Numbered from the stretch's first letter, positions 42,926 through 52,844 are shown. The stretch is DNA of 64,000 nt from Algoriphagus taiwanensis (GCF_036245645.1 NZ_BTPE01000005.1:186001-250000); one strand, 5' to 3'. A program made the numbers and translations. The notes: generated from the sequence alone by a model not told the origin.

Positions 42926-43477
42926 ATGAAAAAGTTGTTTTATCACCCCATCCTCTTTGTAGCTCTGACTGCCCTTTCCTGTGGCGGTCAGAGTACAAAC
43001 CACACCGCCAATCTAGCTGGCCTAGCCCCCGGTCCCGGACAATCTGCTGTTATGGACGATGTCTCTAACCCAAATGTGGTACAAGTAGCCGTTGGCTCAC
43101 CTGATCACAGTACCCTTGTGGCAGCATTGAAAGCCGCCGACTACGTGGATGCCTTGACAAATGTGGGCCCATTTACAGTATTTGCGCCGACCAACACTGC
43201 ATTTGATGCACTTCCTGCGGGCACATTGGATGATCTGGTCAAACCGGAAAATCAACGACAATTAAGAGACATTCTAGAGTATCACGTCCTATTGGGCGTG
43301 TACAAACCCGGTGATTTCGTCAACGGGAGAAATTTGGGAACTGCTGATGGCCGGTCTGTTACAGTAGCTTTGGCAGAAGATGGAACAGTCACCATCAATG
43401 GTGCCAAAATCGTAGGAACAGTATCCGCTTCTAACGGAATCATCCATGTCGTAGACCAAGTCTTGATACCAAAATAG
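42926..43477 (+). CDS. Fasciclin-domain lipoprotein
   Basis: Protein of 183 aa with a lipoprotein signal (LTALSC before GGQ). The FAS1 domain (about 45-183) has the marks VGPFTVFAPTNTAFDALP, LRDILEYHVLLG and NGIIHVVDQVLIP. FAS1 lipoproteins are common next to nitrogen-oxide genes in Bacteroidota, but their role is unclear (adhesion or binding). It has its own promoter and terminator and stands between the molybdenum cofactor pair and the second Rrf2 gene. Confidence 0.85.
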   Translation: MKKLFYHPILFVALTALSCGGQSTNHTANLAGLAPGPGQSAVMDDVSNPNVVQVAVGSPDHSTLVAALKAADYVDALTNVGPFTVFAPTNTAFDALPAGTLDDLVKPENQRQLRDILEYHVLLGVYKPGDFVNGRNLGTADGRSVTVALAEDGTVTINGAKIVGTVSASNGIIHVVDQVLIPK

Positions 43478-43513
43478 ATAGATGGGTTAATGGTTTGTTA
43501 TGGTTTTTTTAAG

Positions 43514-43546
43514 AAAAGCCGGAGTTATGTGACTTCCGGCTTTTTT
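43514..43546 (+). terminator. Intrinsic terminator
   Basis: Stem AAAAGCCGGA/TCCGGCTTTT (43514-43523 with 43535-43544), then two more T. It ends the fasciclin transcript. Confidence 0.85.
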
Positions 43547-43589
43547 CATTTGAGCATAGCCTAGTATATTACAGACAAAATTATCCGCT

Positions 43590-44027
43590 ATGTTTTCCCA
43601 AGCCTCCAAGTACGCGATCAAAGCGATCATCTATGTATGGACTCAAAGTCTTGAGGACAAAAAAGTTGGAGCCAAGGAAATTGCCCCAAAAATTGATGCT
43701 CCGGAGGCTTTTACTGCTAAAATTCTCCAAACTTTATCGAAGGCAAAAATCATCAGTTCGACCAAAGGTCCAAATGGTGGATTTTACGTCAATGAAACCC
43801 ATGCCAAGTATACCCTCAAAGACGTGGTCAAATGCATGGATGGCGATCACTTATTTTCCGGTTGTAGCCTCGGCTTACCCAAATGCTCAGAAAAAAATCC
43901 ATGCCCTCTCCACTCAGAAGTAGTAAAAGTAAGACAGGACTTGGATAGAATGCTCACTTCCAAAAGCCTAAAGCTTTTAGCCATTGAAGTAATCAAAGGA
44001 GAAACCAGACTTTCGGATATCGCTTAA
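43590..44027 (+). CDS. Second Rrf2-family regulator
   Basis: Protein of 145 aa, a paralogue of the regulator at 32903 with the same layout: FSQASKYAIKAIIYVWTQS winged-helix start, TKGPNGGFYV wing, and Cys residues in CSLGLPKCSEKNPC for a Fe-S cluster. Probably an NO, redox or iron sensor. It is a single gene close to the nitrogen-oxide island; target genes may include the fasciclin gene or nos genes, but no shared operator was found. Confidence 0.85.
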   Translation: MFSQASKYAIKAIIYVWTQSLEDKKVGAKEIAPKIDAPEAFTAKILQTLSKAKIISSTKGPNGGFYVNETHAKYTLKDVVKCMDGDHLFSGCSLGLPKCSEKNPCPLHSEVVKVRQDLDRMLTSKSLKLLAIEVIKGETRLSDIA

Positions 44028-44028
44028 A

Positions 44029-44055
44029 AGCCCAAAAGAAAATTTCCTTTGGGCT
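44029..44055. terminator. Bidirectional hairpin between Rrf2 and sulfatase genes
   Basis: Stem AGCCCAAA/TTTGGGCT (44029-44036 with 44048-44055); a T-run follows on the minus strand only. It serves the convergent sulfatase transcript best. Confidence 0.5.
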
Positions 44056-44071
44056 CAGATTTCATTGTCTA

Positions 44072-45751
44072 TCAGTTTATTGACCTCTTACTTTTTATTT
44101 CCTCGGCCCTTTCCTTACTGATTCCCCAAACTTTTCCTTCCAGAGCATCATCGAGCAGGCGATCGATATAGCCATTGCTGATCTCATTGCTGTCTTTGTA
44201 CTTTATTCTCAACTCATCCAATCGCCGATGAAGATCTGCCCTCACCTCTGCGTAAGCAGGATCCTCGTAGACATTTTTTAATTCCTGAGGATCCTTGACC
44301 CGATCGATCAGCTCCCAATAATCTTGGGTGAAATAATAGTGAACCAGCTTGTAATCTTGGGTCACAATTGCGTAGTGCCGATTGACCATATGCTCCGCAG
44401 GATACTCGTAATAATGGTAGTACACAGCATCCCTAGTCCACTTCTCAGTGTTTCCGGTCAATACCGGAAGCAAACTCTCCCCTTGCATATCGGCCGGGGC
44501 AGGAATGCCCGCAGCTTCCAAAAAGGTCTGGGCAAAGTCTAAATTCTGCACCAAGGCATCTGATTTAGTATTTGCCTTTACCTTTCCAGGCCAAGCAACC
44601 AGCAAAGGAGTTTTGAAACTTTCATCGTACACAAATCGCTTATCGTACCAGCCATGCTCACCAAGGTAAAACCCTTGATCCGATGTGTAAACGATGATGG
44701 TGTTTTCCATCAGATTATTGGCTTCCAGGTAATCCAAAAGCCGCCCGACATTTTCATCGACTGCTTTGATGGTACCAAGATAATCCTGCATATAGCGCTG
44801 ATATTTCCATCTCATCAGATCCTCTTGACTAATGTTGGGATAGTTTCGGATAAATTCCTCACTGATAGGATCGTAGTATTTTTTGAAATTTTCCGCTTGT
44901 GAAGGGGTAAATCGGTTCATCTGTCCATTAAACCGACTGGTATCATAGCCTCCCACATCAGCAATTCCCAATTGCTTCAATACATCCGGCCGAAGCTTAT
45001 TGTCCCCTGACCAGCCCATGTGAGTGAGAATATTCATCTCCGCTTCCGCTGCTGCGGGACGGGTCGAGTAGTCATCAAAAAGGGTAGCCGGCTCCGGGAA
45101 AGTCTTTTGGGTAAATTCCTCCATGTGCCGCTCTGCCATCAGCCAGGGACGATGAGGAGACTTATGCAGATACATGAGGAGGAAAGGTTGATCCTTCTTC
45201 CTTTCTTTGTCTAACCAGTCCAAGGTCATGTCTGTGACGATATCTGTCACATAGCCTTCCACCCTGATGTTTCCTTCGTTTTTGGTAATAAAATCGGGGT
45301 TGTAATAGGAACCTTGTCCTGGCAAAATCTTGAATTGATCAAAGCCTTTGGGATTGTTGCCAAAATGCAATTTCCCAAACATGGCCGTCTGATAGCCCGC
45401 CTGCTGCATCAGCTGGGGAAAGGTCACATTGGTCGTGTCAAAAGGAAAATGGTTGTCGATTTTCCCATTGAGATGGGAATGCTTCCCGGTCAAGATCGTC
45501 GCCCGACTCGGTGCACAGATTGAATTGGTTACCGAAGCTTGGGTGAAAAGCATGCCCATTTTGGCAATTCGGTCGATGTTCGGGGTTTCTATCAGGGTAT
45601 TGTCATAGGCCGAAATAGCCTGATAGGCATGATCATCCGACATAATGAAAATGATATTCGGCCGATCGGATTTACTTTCCTCTTTAGGCTGACATGAATA
45701 CGATGCCAGACCTACCAATCCAATTATCCAAAATCTTAACAAGGACTTCAT
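44072..45751 (-). CDS. Sulfatase (S1 family), tandem copy B
   Basis: About 559 aa from the ATG at 45751 with a lipoprotein signal (ASYSC before QPK); an ATG two codons upstream also fits. Metal motif IIFIMSDDHAYQAISAY, formylglycine motif SICAPSRATILTGKHSHLNG, and a late TSDQGFYLGEHGW. It is highly similar to the next gene along its full length, so one arose from the other. The two are an operon (16 nt apart). The acetylated or sulfated glycan target is unknown. Confidence 0.9.
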   Translation of the reverse strand: MKSLLRFWIIGLVGLASYSCQPKEESKSDRPNIIFIMSDDHAYQAISAYDNTLIETPNIDRIAKMGMLFTQASVTNSICAPSRATILTGKHSHLNGKIDNHFPFDTTNVTFPQLMQQAGYQTAMFGKLHFGNNPKGFDQFKILPGQGSYYNPDFITKNEGNIRVEGYVTDIVTDMTLDWLDKERKKDQPFLLMYLHKSPHRPWLMAERHMEEFTQKTFPEPATLFDDYSTRPAAAEAEMNILTHMGWSGDNKLRPDVLKQLGIADVGGYDTSRFNGQMNRFTPSQAENFKKYYDPISEEFIRNYPNISQEDLMRWKYQRYMQDYLGTIKAVDENVGRLLDYLEANNLMENTIIVYTSDQGFYLGEHGWYDKRFVYDESFKTPLLVAWPGKVKANTKSDALVQNLDFAQTFLEAAGIPAPADMQGESLLPVLTGNTEKWTRDAVYYHYYEYPAEHMVNRHYAIVTQDYKLVHYYFTQDYWELIDRVKDPQELKNVYEDPAYAEVRADLHRRLDELRIKYKDSNEISNGYIDRLLDDALEGKVWGISKERAEEIKSKRSIN

Positions 45752-45767
45752 AGGCATAGGAGATAAA

Positions 45768-47465
45768 TTAATTGGCTTTTTCTTTTTTTCTATCCTCGAA
45801 AATCTTGTTCAGAAGATCCTTGTCTTTGCCACCAGCATAGGACTTATTTTCCTCCAGGTAATCCAGGTATTCATTCAAATACCGCTGAGAAATCTGTGAG
45901 TTATCACCGTACTTATTCCTTAAGCCTTCCAGTCGAGCATGGAGATCTTTTCTGATTTCGGCATAAGCCGGGTCGTCGTAGGCATTGGTGAGCTCCTGAG
46001 GATCTTTGATCCGGTCGATCAGCTCCCATTCATCCGTGTCAAAATAATAATGGACCAGCTTGTATTCCTTGGTCACGATCGCATAGTGTCGTTTGACCAT
46101 GTGGACCGAAGGATACTCGTAATAATGGTAATACACCGCATCCCGGGTCCACTTTTCGGTATTTCCGGTAAGCAAAGGAATCAGGCTTTCTCCCTGCATA
46201 TCGGTTGGGGCGGGAATTCCCGCTGCTTCCAAAAAAGTCTGCGCAAAATCGAGGTTCTGCACCATTTCATTGGATTTGGATCCGGGAGCCACTTTTCCGG
46301 GCCAGGCTACCAAAAGGGGCGTTTTGAAGCTTTCGTCATAGATAAATCGCTTGTCAAACCAGCCATGCTCTCCCAGATAAAAGCCCTGATCTGAAGTATA
46401 AACGATGATGGTGTTTTCCATCAGGCCATTTTGCTCCAGATAATCCAGGACCCGTCCCACGTTTTCGTCCACAGCCTTGATCGTGCCCAGATAATCCTGC
46501 ATGTAGCGCTGATATCGCCATTTCATCTTTTCCTCCTCAGTCATGCTGGGGTATCTCTTTTTGAAATCCTCATTGATCGGCTGGTAATATTGATCCCAAA
46601 CGGCTCGCTGAGCGGGATTAAGCCGGCCCACTTCTCCTTCGAAAGCTGCCTTTCCCCAATTGGAAGTCTCCTCAATGCCCAACTCATCCATCACACTTGG
46701 ATAAATCTTGGAATCACCTGCCCAATGCATGTCTTTCAAGAGGTTCATTTCTGCTTCATGGGCAGCTCTACCACGACCCGAATAATCGTCAAAAATTGTT
46801 GCCGGCTCAGGGAAGGTTCTGGTGGTGAATTCTGCTAAATGTCTTTCCGCTGGCAACCACTCCCTATGCGGAGCTTTGTGAAGGTAGAAAAGTAAAAAGG
46901 GATCATCTGCCTTTCGCTCATTTTGGAGCCAGTCCAAGGTCATATCCGTAATGATGTCCGTCACATAGCCCTCCACTTGGATACTCCCCTCATTCTTGGT
47001 GATGAAATCCGGATTGTAATATTTGCCCTGACCCGGGAGAATTTTAAACTGATCAAATCCTTTGGGATTATTGCCGAAATGCAGCTTTCCAAACATGGCC
47101 GTCTGATATCCTGCTTCCTGAAAAAGCTGGGGAAAAGTCACATTGGTTGTGTCAAAAGGAAAGTGATTGTCCACCTTGCCATTCAGATGGGAATGCTTCC
47201 CGGTCAGGATCGTAGCTCGACTTGGGGCACAGATGGAATTGGTCACCGTGGCATTGGTGAAGAGCATCCCCATTTTGGCGATCCGGTCAATATTTGGGGT
47301 CTCGATCAGATGATTGCTGTAAGCCGAAATGGCCTGGTAAGCATGGTCATCTGACATAATAAAAATGATGTTGGGACGGCTCGGGATTGCTTCTTGATCT
47401 TTTTTTTGGCAGGAACCCAAAGCGAGAAACAACCCAAAAAAGCCCATCAGACAAAATGTTCTCAT
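45768..47465 (-). CDS. Sulfatase (S1 family), tandem copy A
   Basis: About 565 aa from the ATG at 47465, where a lipoprotein signal starts (LFLALGSC before QKK); the longer reading from 47561 puts extra residues before it. Same core as copy B: IIFIMSDDHAYQAISAY, SICAPSRATILTGKHSHLNG, SDQGFYLGEHGW. It differs mainly in the middle (residues about 260-320) and in a longer Lys-rich C-terminus. It precedes copy B in the transcript. It hydrolyses sulfate esters at the cell surface or periplasm after formylglycine formation. Confidence 0.9.
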   Translation of the reverse strand: MRTFCLMGFFGLFLALGSCQKKDQEAIPSRPNIIFIMSDDHAYQAISAYSNHLIETPNIDRIAKMGMLFTNATVTNSICAPSRATILTGKHSHLNGKVDNHFPFDTTNVTFPQLFQEAGYQTAMFGKLHFGNNPKGFDQFKILPGQGKYYNPDFITKNEGSIQVEGYVTDIITDMTLDWLQNERKADDPFLLFYLHKAPHREWLPAERHLAEFTTRTFPEPATIFDDYSGRGRAAHEAEMNLLKDMHWAGDSKIYPSVMDELGIEETSNWGKAAFEGEVGRLNPAQRAVWDQYYQPINEDFKKRYPSMTEEEKMKWRYQRYMQDYLGTIKAVDENVGRVLDYLEQNGLMENTIIVYTSDQGFYLGEHGWFDKRFIYDESFKTPLLVAWPGKVAPGSKSNEMVQNLDFAQTFLEAAGIPAPTDMQGESLIPLLTGNTEKWTRDAVYYHYYEYPSVHMVKRHYAIVTKEYKLVHYYFDTDEWELIDRIKDPQELTNAYDDPAYAEIRKDLHARLEGLRNKYGDNSQISQRYLNEYLDYLEENKSYAGGKDKDLLNKIFEDRKKEKAN

Positions 47466-47578
47466 AGTATATAGGAAATATGTAGTGGTTAAATTAGGCC
47501 TTTTCCCCCACTCACAGAAAAAAAATACAATCAATGGAAAAATAGCCTGACCAAAGCTCACTTCTCAACTTCATGTGA

Positions 47579-48670
47579 TCAGCTTTTTCTTACCCTTTTA
47601 TAGTTGGGATTCCATAATTCCGACCAGTCTGTTTCCAGAAAATTAGGCCCTGTGGTGATTTCCGAGTGGACAATTCCCGGATAGCCGGTATTCCACTCCA
47701 TGAGTTGCATGGTATTGTTTTGATCCCAAATCACATCCCAACCAATAATTTCCATGGTGGCTTCCCGATCGTGTAGGTCCTCGCATCTACGTACCATCTG
47801 CTCAAAACCCGGAAGCTGAAGCCCTTCCCAAGCGATTTTGGAGTCAGGATGCTCTTGAGATAAGTTCCAGTCTGAATCCAAGGAATACCGATCCAACTTT
47901 CCAGATGGTGTCACTCCCACTACTAATCTGGAACTTGCCGTGACCCGATCAACTCCATCTCGTCCAAAACGCATAAAAGCCGCCATTTTTTTGGCAGCCT
48001 TGCCCCAAGGCTTTACAGTCGTGATTCGAAGTGTCGCGACACTGTCCCGTGAAAATCTGCCAAACCACTCATGCTGTTGAATAGGGCGTTGAATGACAAA
48101 ATCCATCAATTTCCAATCTTCAAAATGATCAAAATCATCTGCATTGAGCCGGTAAAATCCCTCTCCACGCATAGAAGCATTTGTTTTGACGATAATTTGA
48201 GGTGTCTGTGAAAAGAAAAATTCCTTTGCTTGTGCCTTGGTCATGAGCTGGTTATTCACCCCCATCCAGCAACCTCTGACATAATAGCCCAAATCGGGCA
48301 TATCATCAGCCTGTAAAATCCGCTTGGCCAGTTGCCGGAGATCACTGATGGTATTGTGAAAGCCATTGGTTCTTGGAAGGACATGCTGTTCAAAATAATT
48401 ATCCGGAATCCAGCCTTCCTTAAACTCGCCCTGATAAACGGAATAAGCTTGGAGCATGGGAGCAAAACGAATCGACCCCAACTTTTCCTTGGCATAGGCA
48501 TCTATCATCCGTTCTTGGAAAGCAGAGAGCCGATGCTCGGGATGAACCTTCAAAGTGGACCGGATTAATTTCTGCGCAATGACTTCTTGGTTTTTGGCTT
48601 GCTTCTGAAAATATCGATCTGCAGAAAATCCTTTAATCTGCTTTTTGAGAGTTTGAAAAAGGTGAGACAT
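47579..48670 (-). CDS. Sugar-transfer-associated ATP-grasp protein
   Basis: About 363 aa from the ATG at 48670 (an ATG at 48691 gives a longer form). The second half is an ATP-grasp fold: IIVKTNASMRGEG with the ATP-binding Lys, DFVIQRPIQQHEW, LRITTVKPWGK and a late IIGWDVIWDQNNTMQLMEWN with metal-binding Asp and Asn. It fits the ATP-grasp family linked to sugar transfer and capsule loci (for example, addition of amino acids to glycans). No transferase gene is near, so the substrate is open. Confidence 0.75.
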   Translation of the reverse strand: MSHLFQTLKKQIKGFSADRYFQKQAKNQEVIAQKLIRSTLKVHPEHRLSAFQERMIDAYAKEKLGSIRFAPMLQAYSVYQGEFKEGWIPDNYFEQHVLPRTNGFHNTISDLRQLAKRILQADDMPDLGYYVRGCWMGVNNQLMTKAQAKEFFFSQTPQIIVKTNASMRGEGFYRLNADDFDHFEDWKLMDFVIQRPIQQHEWFGRFSRDSVATLRITTVKPWGKAAKKMAAFMRFGRDGVDRVTASSRLVVGVTPSGKLDRYSLDSDWNLSQEHPDSKIAWEGLQLPGFEQMVRRCEDLHDREATMEIIGWDVIWDQNNTMQLMEWNTGYPGIVHSEITTGPNFLETDWSELWNPNYKRVRKS

Positions 48671-48745
48671 AGAACGCCAGTATGAAAACAATCAAAAATA
48701 CCATTTTTATGATTCCAGCTTTTACTTGGAAAGTCCAATTTGAAA

Positions 48746-48778
48746 AAAAGCCAGTTCCGAAAATCGAAACTGGCTTTT
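48746..48778 (-). terminator. Intrinsic terminator of the FecA-like receptor gene
   Basis: An 11-bp stem (48746-48756 with 48768-48778) starts 12 nt past the receptor stop at 48791; a T-run follows on the minus strand. Confidence 0.75.
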
Positions 48779-48790
48779 GACTGCATTTCT

Positions 48791-51217
48791 TTAAAACTTC
48801 AATCCAAGTGTCAGGTAGAAAGTCCTTCCATCGGCAGGCATAATTCCCGGACCGGGATAGCCACCGGCCCTTCGAGTGAAGTACCGCTCATCAGTCAGGT
48901 TGTTTACCCCTGCCTTCAAGCTGTGCTGCTTCCACACATTCCAACTTGCAGAAAGGTCCTGAACTTGATACGCTGGAATCAGGCCTATGGTCGCTGCTGC
49001 ATTAGGCGTGGCTGTGTTGGAAGCATCGGAGAAGGTCTCACTGATATCACTCATTTGCCAAGTCATGGAAAACTTGCCCAAGCTGTAAGTAGCTCCGAAT
49101 CGGTTGATGTTTCTAGGAGCATTTTCTACTTGGTTTCCTGCTAGGTTTCGCTCAGAAATTTCACCATTATTCACTGAGGTAACCACAAAATCTTTGTAAG
49201 TCGCATTAATTACAGCCACTGAAGCAAAGAGGTGCAAGTATCCATATCTGGAACTTCCCACGAAGGCTGTGATCGGATCAAATTCCACATAACCCTCAAA
49301 GCCTTGGCTTACTGATCTACCCAAATTGGTTCGGAAGTTAAAAATGCTTCCATCGGTATTTACCTGAGCAATAGTCCCGATTCGGTTATCATAATTCAGG
49401 AAGAAATAGCTCAGGTCAAAGTTGAGGTAAGAGGAGATTTTTCCTCTGTAGCCAAAGTCAAAGTTATACCCTCTAGCGTCCTGTAAGTTGGGATCAATCA
49501 CATCCGTAGTAGCCGGAGGAGTCAAATCTGAAATCAAGACCGGCCGGTAAGCTTGGGAGAAATTGGAGTAAAATTCCGTGGTTTTGCCCACATGGTACTC
49601 TGCACCCAGACCCAACAGGGCAAAAGTTCGAATTCGGGTCGCAGGGGTTAAAATTTGAGGATTTCCATTGCTCACATTGAGCTGACCTTCCATATTGGAC
49701 TGAATATTTTCCAAACGAAGACCTGTAGTGAAAAGGAGTTTTTCATTGAAGCGAAGGACATTCTCTGCAAAGGCTGCCATATTTATGTTGGTGAAGTCCA
49801 GATTTCTTCTGAAATCTCCTTCAGCCACAGAAAAATCCATATCCGAACCGGTAGTCCCTGTACCCAATTGCTTTCGGTCAATAGCCCCGTTGAAGTAGCG
49901 AAGACCACTCACCAAAGTCTGTTCCTGACCAAACAGCTCGTAGTTGTGCTGCAATCTCAATTCGGTTCCGTAGGTGGTATAATAATCCCTGTCCACCTGT
50001 CTGTTGCTACCGTCATCCTCTTGGTTGATCGGTCTCATGAAGCCCACTGAATTTCTTTCTGCAAAAGTTCCAAAGGCCTTCCAGCTCAACTTGGTATTTG
50101 GAGACACCAAATATTCAGCAGAAAGCGAAGGGATAAACCACGGGGTATTGAACCAGTTTCTGCTACGGGTACTTTGCTGAGAATCCTGCTCAAACTGCGC
50201 GTCAGTCTGACCTCCGGGCTGCTGGGTTTCTGTAGTCATGTAGGTCATTTCATAGCCCAACTTCAGCCGATTGCTTGCTGCATAATTGACTTCCAGATGG
50301 GCGTGGTCAGTATTGAAAAATCCGTTTTCTCTCCAACCTTCCCCTCTTCTTTTTTGATAGTAAGCCGTGTAATTCCACTTTCCTTCAGTACCGCCCACAT
50401 AGTTAAATGAGCTGAAAAGTCCATTGCTGCCTACTGTATTGATGGTCTCAGCAGTGAATCGCGTGGATTTGTCCGGCTTTCTCAGGACAAAATTCATCAA
50501 GCCTCCAAACTGAGGCCCATATTGCAATGAAGATGCACCACGGATAATCTGAATTTCCTCTACCACTTCCATTGGAGGAGTAAAATACGCCTCAGGATAG
50601 CCCATTGGGTCTGGGGTGATGTCGTATCCGTTCATGCGTACATTGAATTCCCAAGATCTATTGGGACTTAGACCTCTGGAAGCAACGCCAAGTTGGATCC
50701 CCGAACCGTCATTTTCCCAAATAGAAATACCCGGAGTCCTTCCGAAAATCTGCCGGCTGTTGTTCATGGCCAAGTTGGCATCGATCTCCGCTAGTTTGAT
50801 CACTTCATTTTTCTTGCCTGCATTGATCTGAAAATCGCTGACTTCAGGCATATTTCCCTGACCCAAAATCCCCCGACTTGCCGAAATGCTAAATTCAGAA
50901 AGAAGATACTCATCTTCTGTAAGGGTGATGTCCAGTGTTTTGCTTTCTTTCTCTTCTATAGAGAAGGATCTCTCCTCAGATACAAAACCGACCAGGCTGA
51001 CTACCAAGTCATAGTTTCCTGCAGGAAAATCCTTGATTTCAAAGCTACCCTGAAGATCGGTCTGCACACCCCTAACTGTCCCTTTCAACAACACAGAAGC
51101 TCCTGCCACAGGTGTACCTTTGGGATCCAAGACTATTCCTTCCACCTTGTTCTTTTGAGCCAAAGCCGAAAAAGAAAGGAAGAAAGCGAAGATCAAAACT
51201 CCGTAAAACGAACGCAT
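48791..51217 (-). CDS. TonB-dependent receptor, FecA-like
   Basis: Protein of 808 aa. Signal peptide (SALA before QKN), a carboxypeptidase-regulatory-like domain (about 25-105), plug (about 130-245, with VVEEIQIIRGASSLQYGPQFGG) and a barrel ending in the terminal Phe of FYLTLGLKF. The RGLSPNRSWEFNVRMNGYDI and DRDYYTTYGTELRL stretches are in line with ferric-citrate (FecA-type) receptors. It has no SusD partner. A TTG-N20-TACGTTTG promoter sits in front and a terminator behind, so it is a single unit. It imports iron chelate or a similar ligand. Confidence 0.85.
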   Translation of the reverse strand: MRSFYGVLIFAFFLSFSALAQKNKVEGIVLDPKGTPVAGASVLLKGTVRGVQTDLQGSFEIKDFPAGNYDLVVSLVGFVSEERSFSIEEKESKTLDITLTEDEYLLSEFSISASRGILGQGNMPEVSDFQINAGKKNEVIKLAEIDANLAMNNSRQIFGRTPGISIWENDGSGIQLGVASRGLSPNRSWEFNVRMNGYDITPDPMGYPEAYFTPPMEVVEEIQIIRGASSLQYGPQFGGLMNFVLRKPDKSTRFTAETINTVGSNGLFSSFNYVGGTEGKWNYTAYYQKRRGEGWRENGFFNTDHAHLEVNYAASNRLKLGYEMTYMTTETQQPGGQTDAQFEQDSQQSTRSRNWFNTPWFIPSLSAEYLVSPNTKLSWKAFGTFAERNSVGFMRPINQEDDGSNRQVDRDYYTTYGTELRLQHNYELFGQEQTLVSGLRYFNGAIDRKQLGTGTTGSDMDFSVAEGDFRRNLDFTNINMAAFAENVLRFNEKLLFTTGLRLENIQSNMEGQLNVSNGNPQILTPATRIRTFALLGLGAEYHVGKTTEFYSNFSQAYRPVLISDLTPPATTDVIDPNLQDARGYNFDFGYRGKISSYLNFDLSYFFLNYDNRIGTIAQVNTDGSIFNFRTNLGRSVSQGFEGYVEFDPITAFVGSSRYGYLHLFASVAVINATYKDFVVTSVNNGEISERNLAGNQVENAPRNINRFGATYSLGKFSMTWQMSDISETFSDASNTATPNAAATIGLIPAYQVQDLSASWNVWKQHSLKAGVNNLTDERYFTRRAGGYPGPGIMPADGRTFYLTLGLKF

Positions 51218-51253
51218 ATCTATATTTATTTGGATTTATTTTAAATAATAACA

Positions 51254-51284
51254 CAAACGTACAACAGGGACGAATTGGATTCAA
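51254..51284 (-). promoter_or_regulatory. Bacteroidota-type promoter of the FecA-like receptor
   Basis: On the minus strand TTG (51282-51284), 20 nt, TACGTTTG (51254-51261), close to the TTG-N19-TAnnTTTG form. Leader to the start codon at 51217 is about 30 nt. Confidence 0.6.
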
Positions 51285-51413
51285 GACTTATCTAGAAAAA
51301 ATCTAAATAAAAATAATTAAGGTCAAAAAGTGAGGTTTTAGGAGATTTTGTCTGAACGGCAGGGAGAATAAAAAGAAATCATTTTACTTTCCCTTTCTCA
51401 ATAGGATTTTAGC

Positions 51414-52844
51414 ATGAAATGGATTTTAGCCAAATTTCTTTTGATTATTTCGGTTTCGGCCTTTTCCCAAGGTAAAAAACCAAATATTCTATTGATCGTC
51501 TCGGATGACCTGTGCACTTCTGCTTTAGGTGCTTATGGTAATTCTCTGGTGAAAACCCCAGCAATCGATCAATTGGCCAAAGAAGGTTTCCTTTTTGAAA
51601 ATACGTATTCTCAATACCCTGTATGCGGACCTTCTCGGGCCTCCTTTATGTTTGGATATTATCCTTCCGCCACCCAAACCTACGGCTACGTGAGCGGACG
51701 GGAGCAGGTAGGCCCCTCCAAAAAGTCCATGGCTCAGTTTTTCAAGGAAAAGGGCTACTACACCGCTAGGGTAAGTAAAATCTTCCACATGGGCGTACCC
51801 ATCGACATCGAAAACGGAAGTGATGGCACCGACGATCCCGATTCTTGGACTGAACGATTTAACTCCCAAGGACCCGAATGGCAATCCGAAGGATTTGCAG
51901 AGTTGGTTCAAAACAATCCCGATGGGAGCATCGAGCGTAAAGGCGGAAATGTGATGACCATCGTAAAGTCAGAAGGAGGAGATATGGCTCAATCCGACGG
52001 AAAAACAGCGGCAAAAGCCATAGAACTTATCCGTCAACACAAAAACGAACCCTTTTTCCTGGCCGTGGGCTTGGTCAGACCCCATGTGCCTTTTGTAGCT
52101 CCCAAGGAATATTTTGAACCTTATGCTTGGGAAAAAATCGTCCCTCCCCCCATAATTGCCGGGGATTGGGAGGATATTCCAGAGAAAGGAATCAATTACG
52201 TCACTACCCAAAATGGGGAAATGAGCTATGCCCAAAAGCAAAAAGCCATTGCAGGCTATTATGCCTCGGTCAGTTTTATGGATGCTCAAGTTGGGAAAAT
52301 CCTTGCTGCACTAGAAGCTGAAGGCTTGGAGGAAAATACCATCGTGATCTTTACCTCAGACCATGGATTCCACTTGGGAGAACATGACTTTTGGATGAAA
52401 GTATCCCTGAAAGAAGAATCGGTGAAAGTTCCTTTGATCATCCGTGCACCGGGGATTTCTCCCGGAAAATCTCCCGCTTTTGCTGAATTAGTGGATCTTT
52501 ATCCTACTCTCTTAGACCTTTCCGGATTTGAAAAAACTCAGGAATTGCAGGGCAAAAGTCTGGTTCCAATCCTGAAGGGTCAAAAAGATTCCGTCCGGGA
52601 TTTCGCATTTTCCGTCACTCAGGGAGGAGACACTTATCTTATTCGTACCGAGCGATGGGCCTTTATCCAATATGGGAAAACCGGAGAACACGGCATGGAA
52701 CTCTTTGATATGTACCAAGACCCGGGACAATTTACCAATTTGGCCAATTTGGAAGCCTTTCAAGCTGTGGTTGAAGACATGCAGAGATTATTGACCCAAA
52801 AAATCGCTGAGGTTCAAAAAAACGACTTAGGCAAAACCTACTGA
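51414..52844 (+). CDS. Sulfatase, iduronate-2-sulfatase-like
   Basis: Protein of 476 aa with signal peptide (SVSAFS before QGK). Metal motif ILLIVSDDLCTSALGAYGN, formylglycine motif VCGPSRASFMFG, then ARVSKIFHMG and SDHGFHLGEHDFW. The CTSALGAYGN and KIFHMG features are typical of the iduronate-sulfatase branch. Its TGA stop overlaps the ATG of the next sulfatase, so both are translated from one message. Likely acts on sulfated glycans. Confidence 0.9.
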   Translation: MKWILAKFLLIISVSAFSQGKKPNILLIVSDDLCTSALGAYGNSLVKTPAIDQLAKEGFLFENTYSQYPVCGPSRASFMFGYYPSATQTYGYVSGREQVGPSKKSMAQFFKEKGYYTARVSKIFHMGVPIDIENGSDGTDDPDSWTERFNSQGPEWQSEGFAELVQNNPDGSIERKGGNVMTIVKSEGGDMAQSDGKTAAKAIELIRQHKNEPFFLAVGLVRPHVPFVAPKEYFEPYAWEKIVPPPIIAGDWEDIPEKGINYVTTQNGEMSYAQKQKAIAGYYASVSFMDAQVGKILAALEAEGLEENTIVIFTSDHGFHLGEHDFWMKVSLKEESVKVPLIIRAPGISPGKSPAFAELVDLYPTLLDLSGFEKTQELQGKSLVPILKGQKDSVRDFAFSVTQGGDTYLIRTERWAFIQYGKTGEHGMELFDMYQDPGQFTNLANLEAFQAVVEDMQRLLTQKIAEVQKNDLGKTY

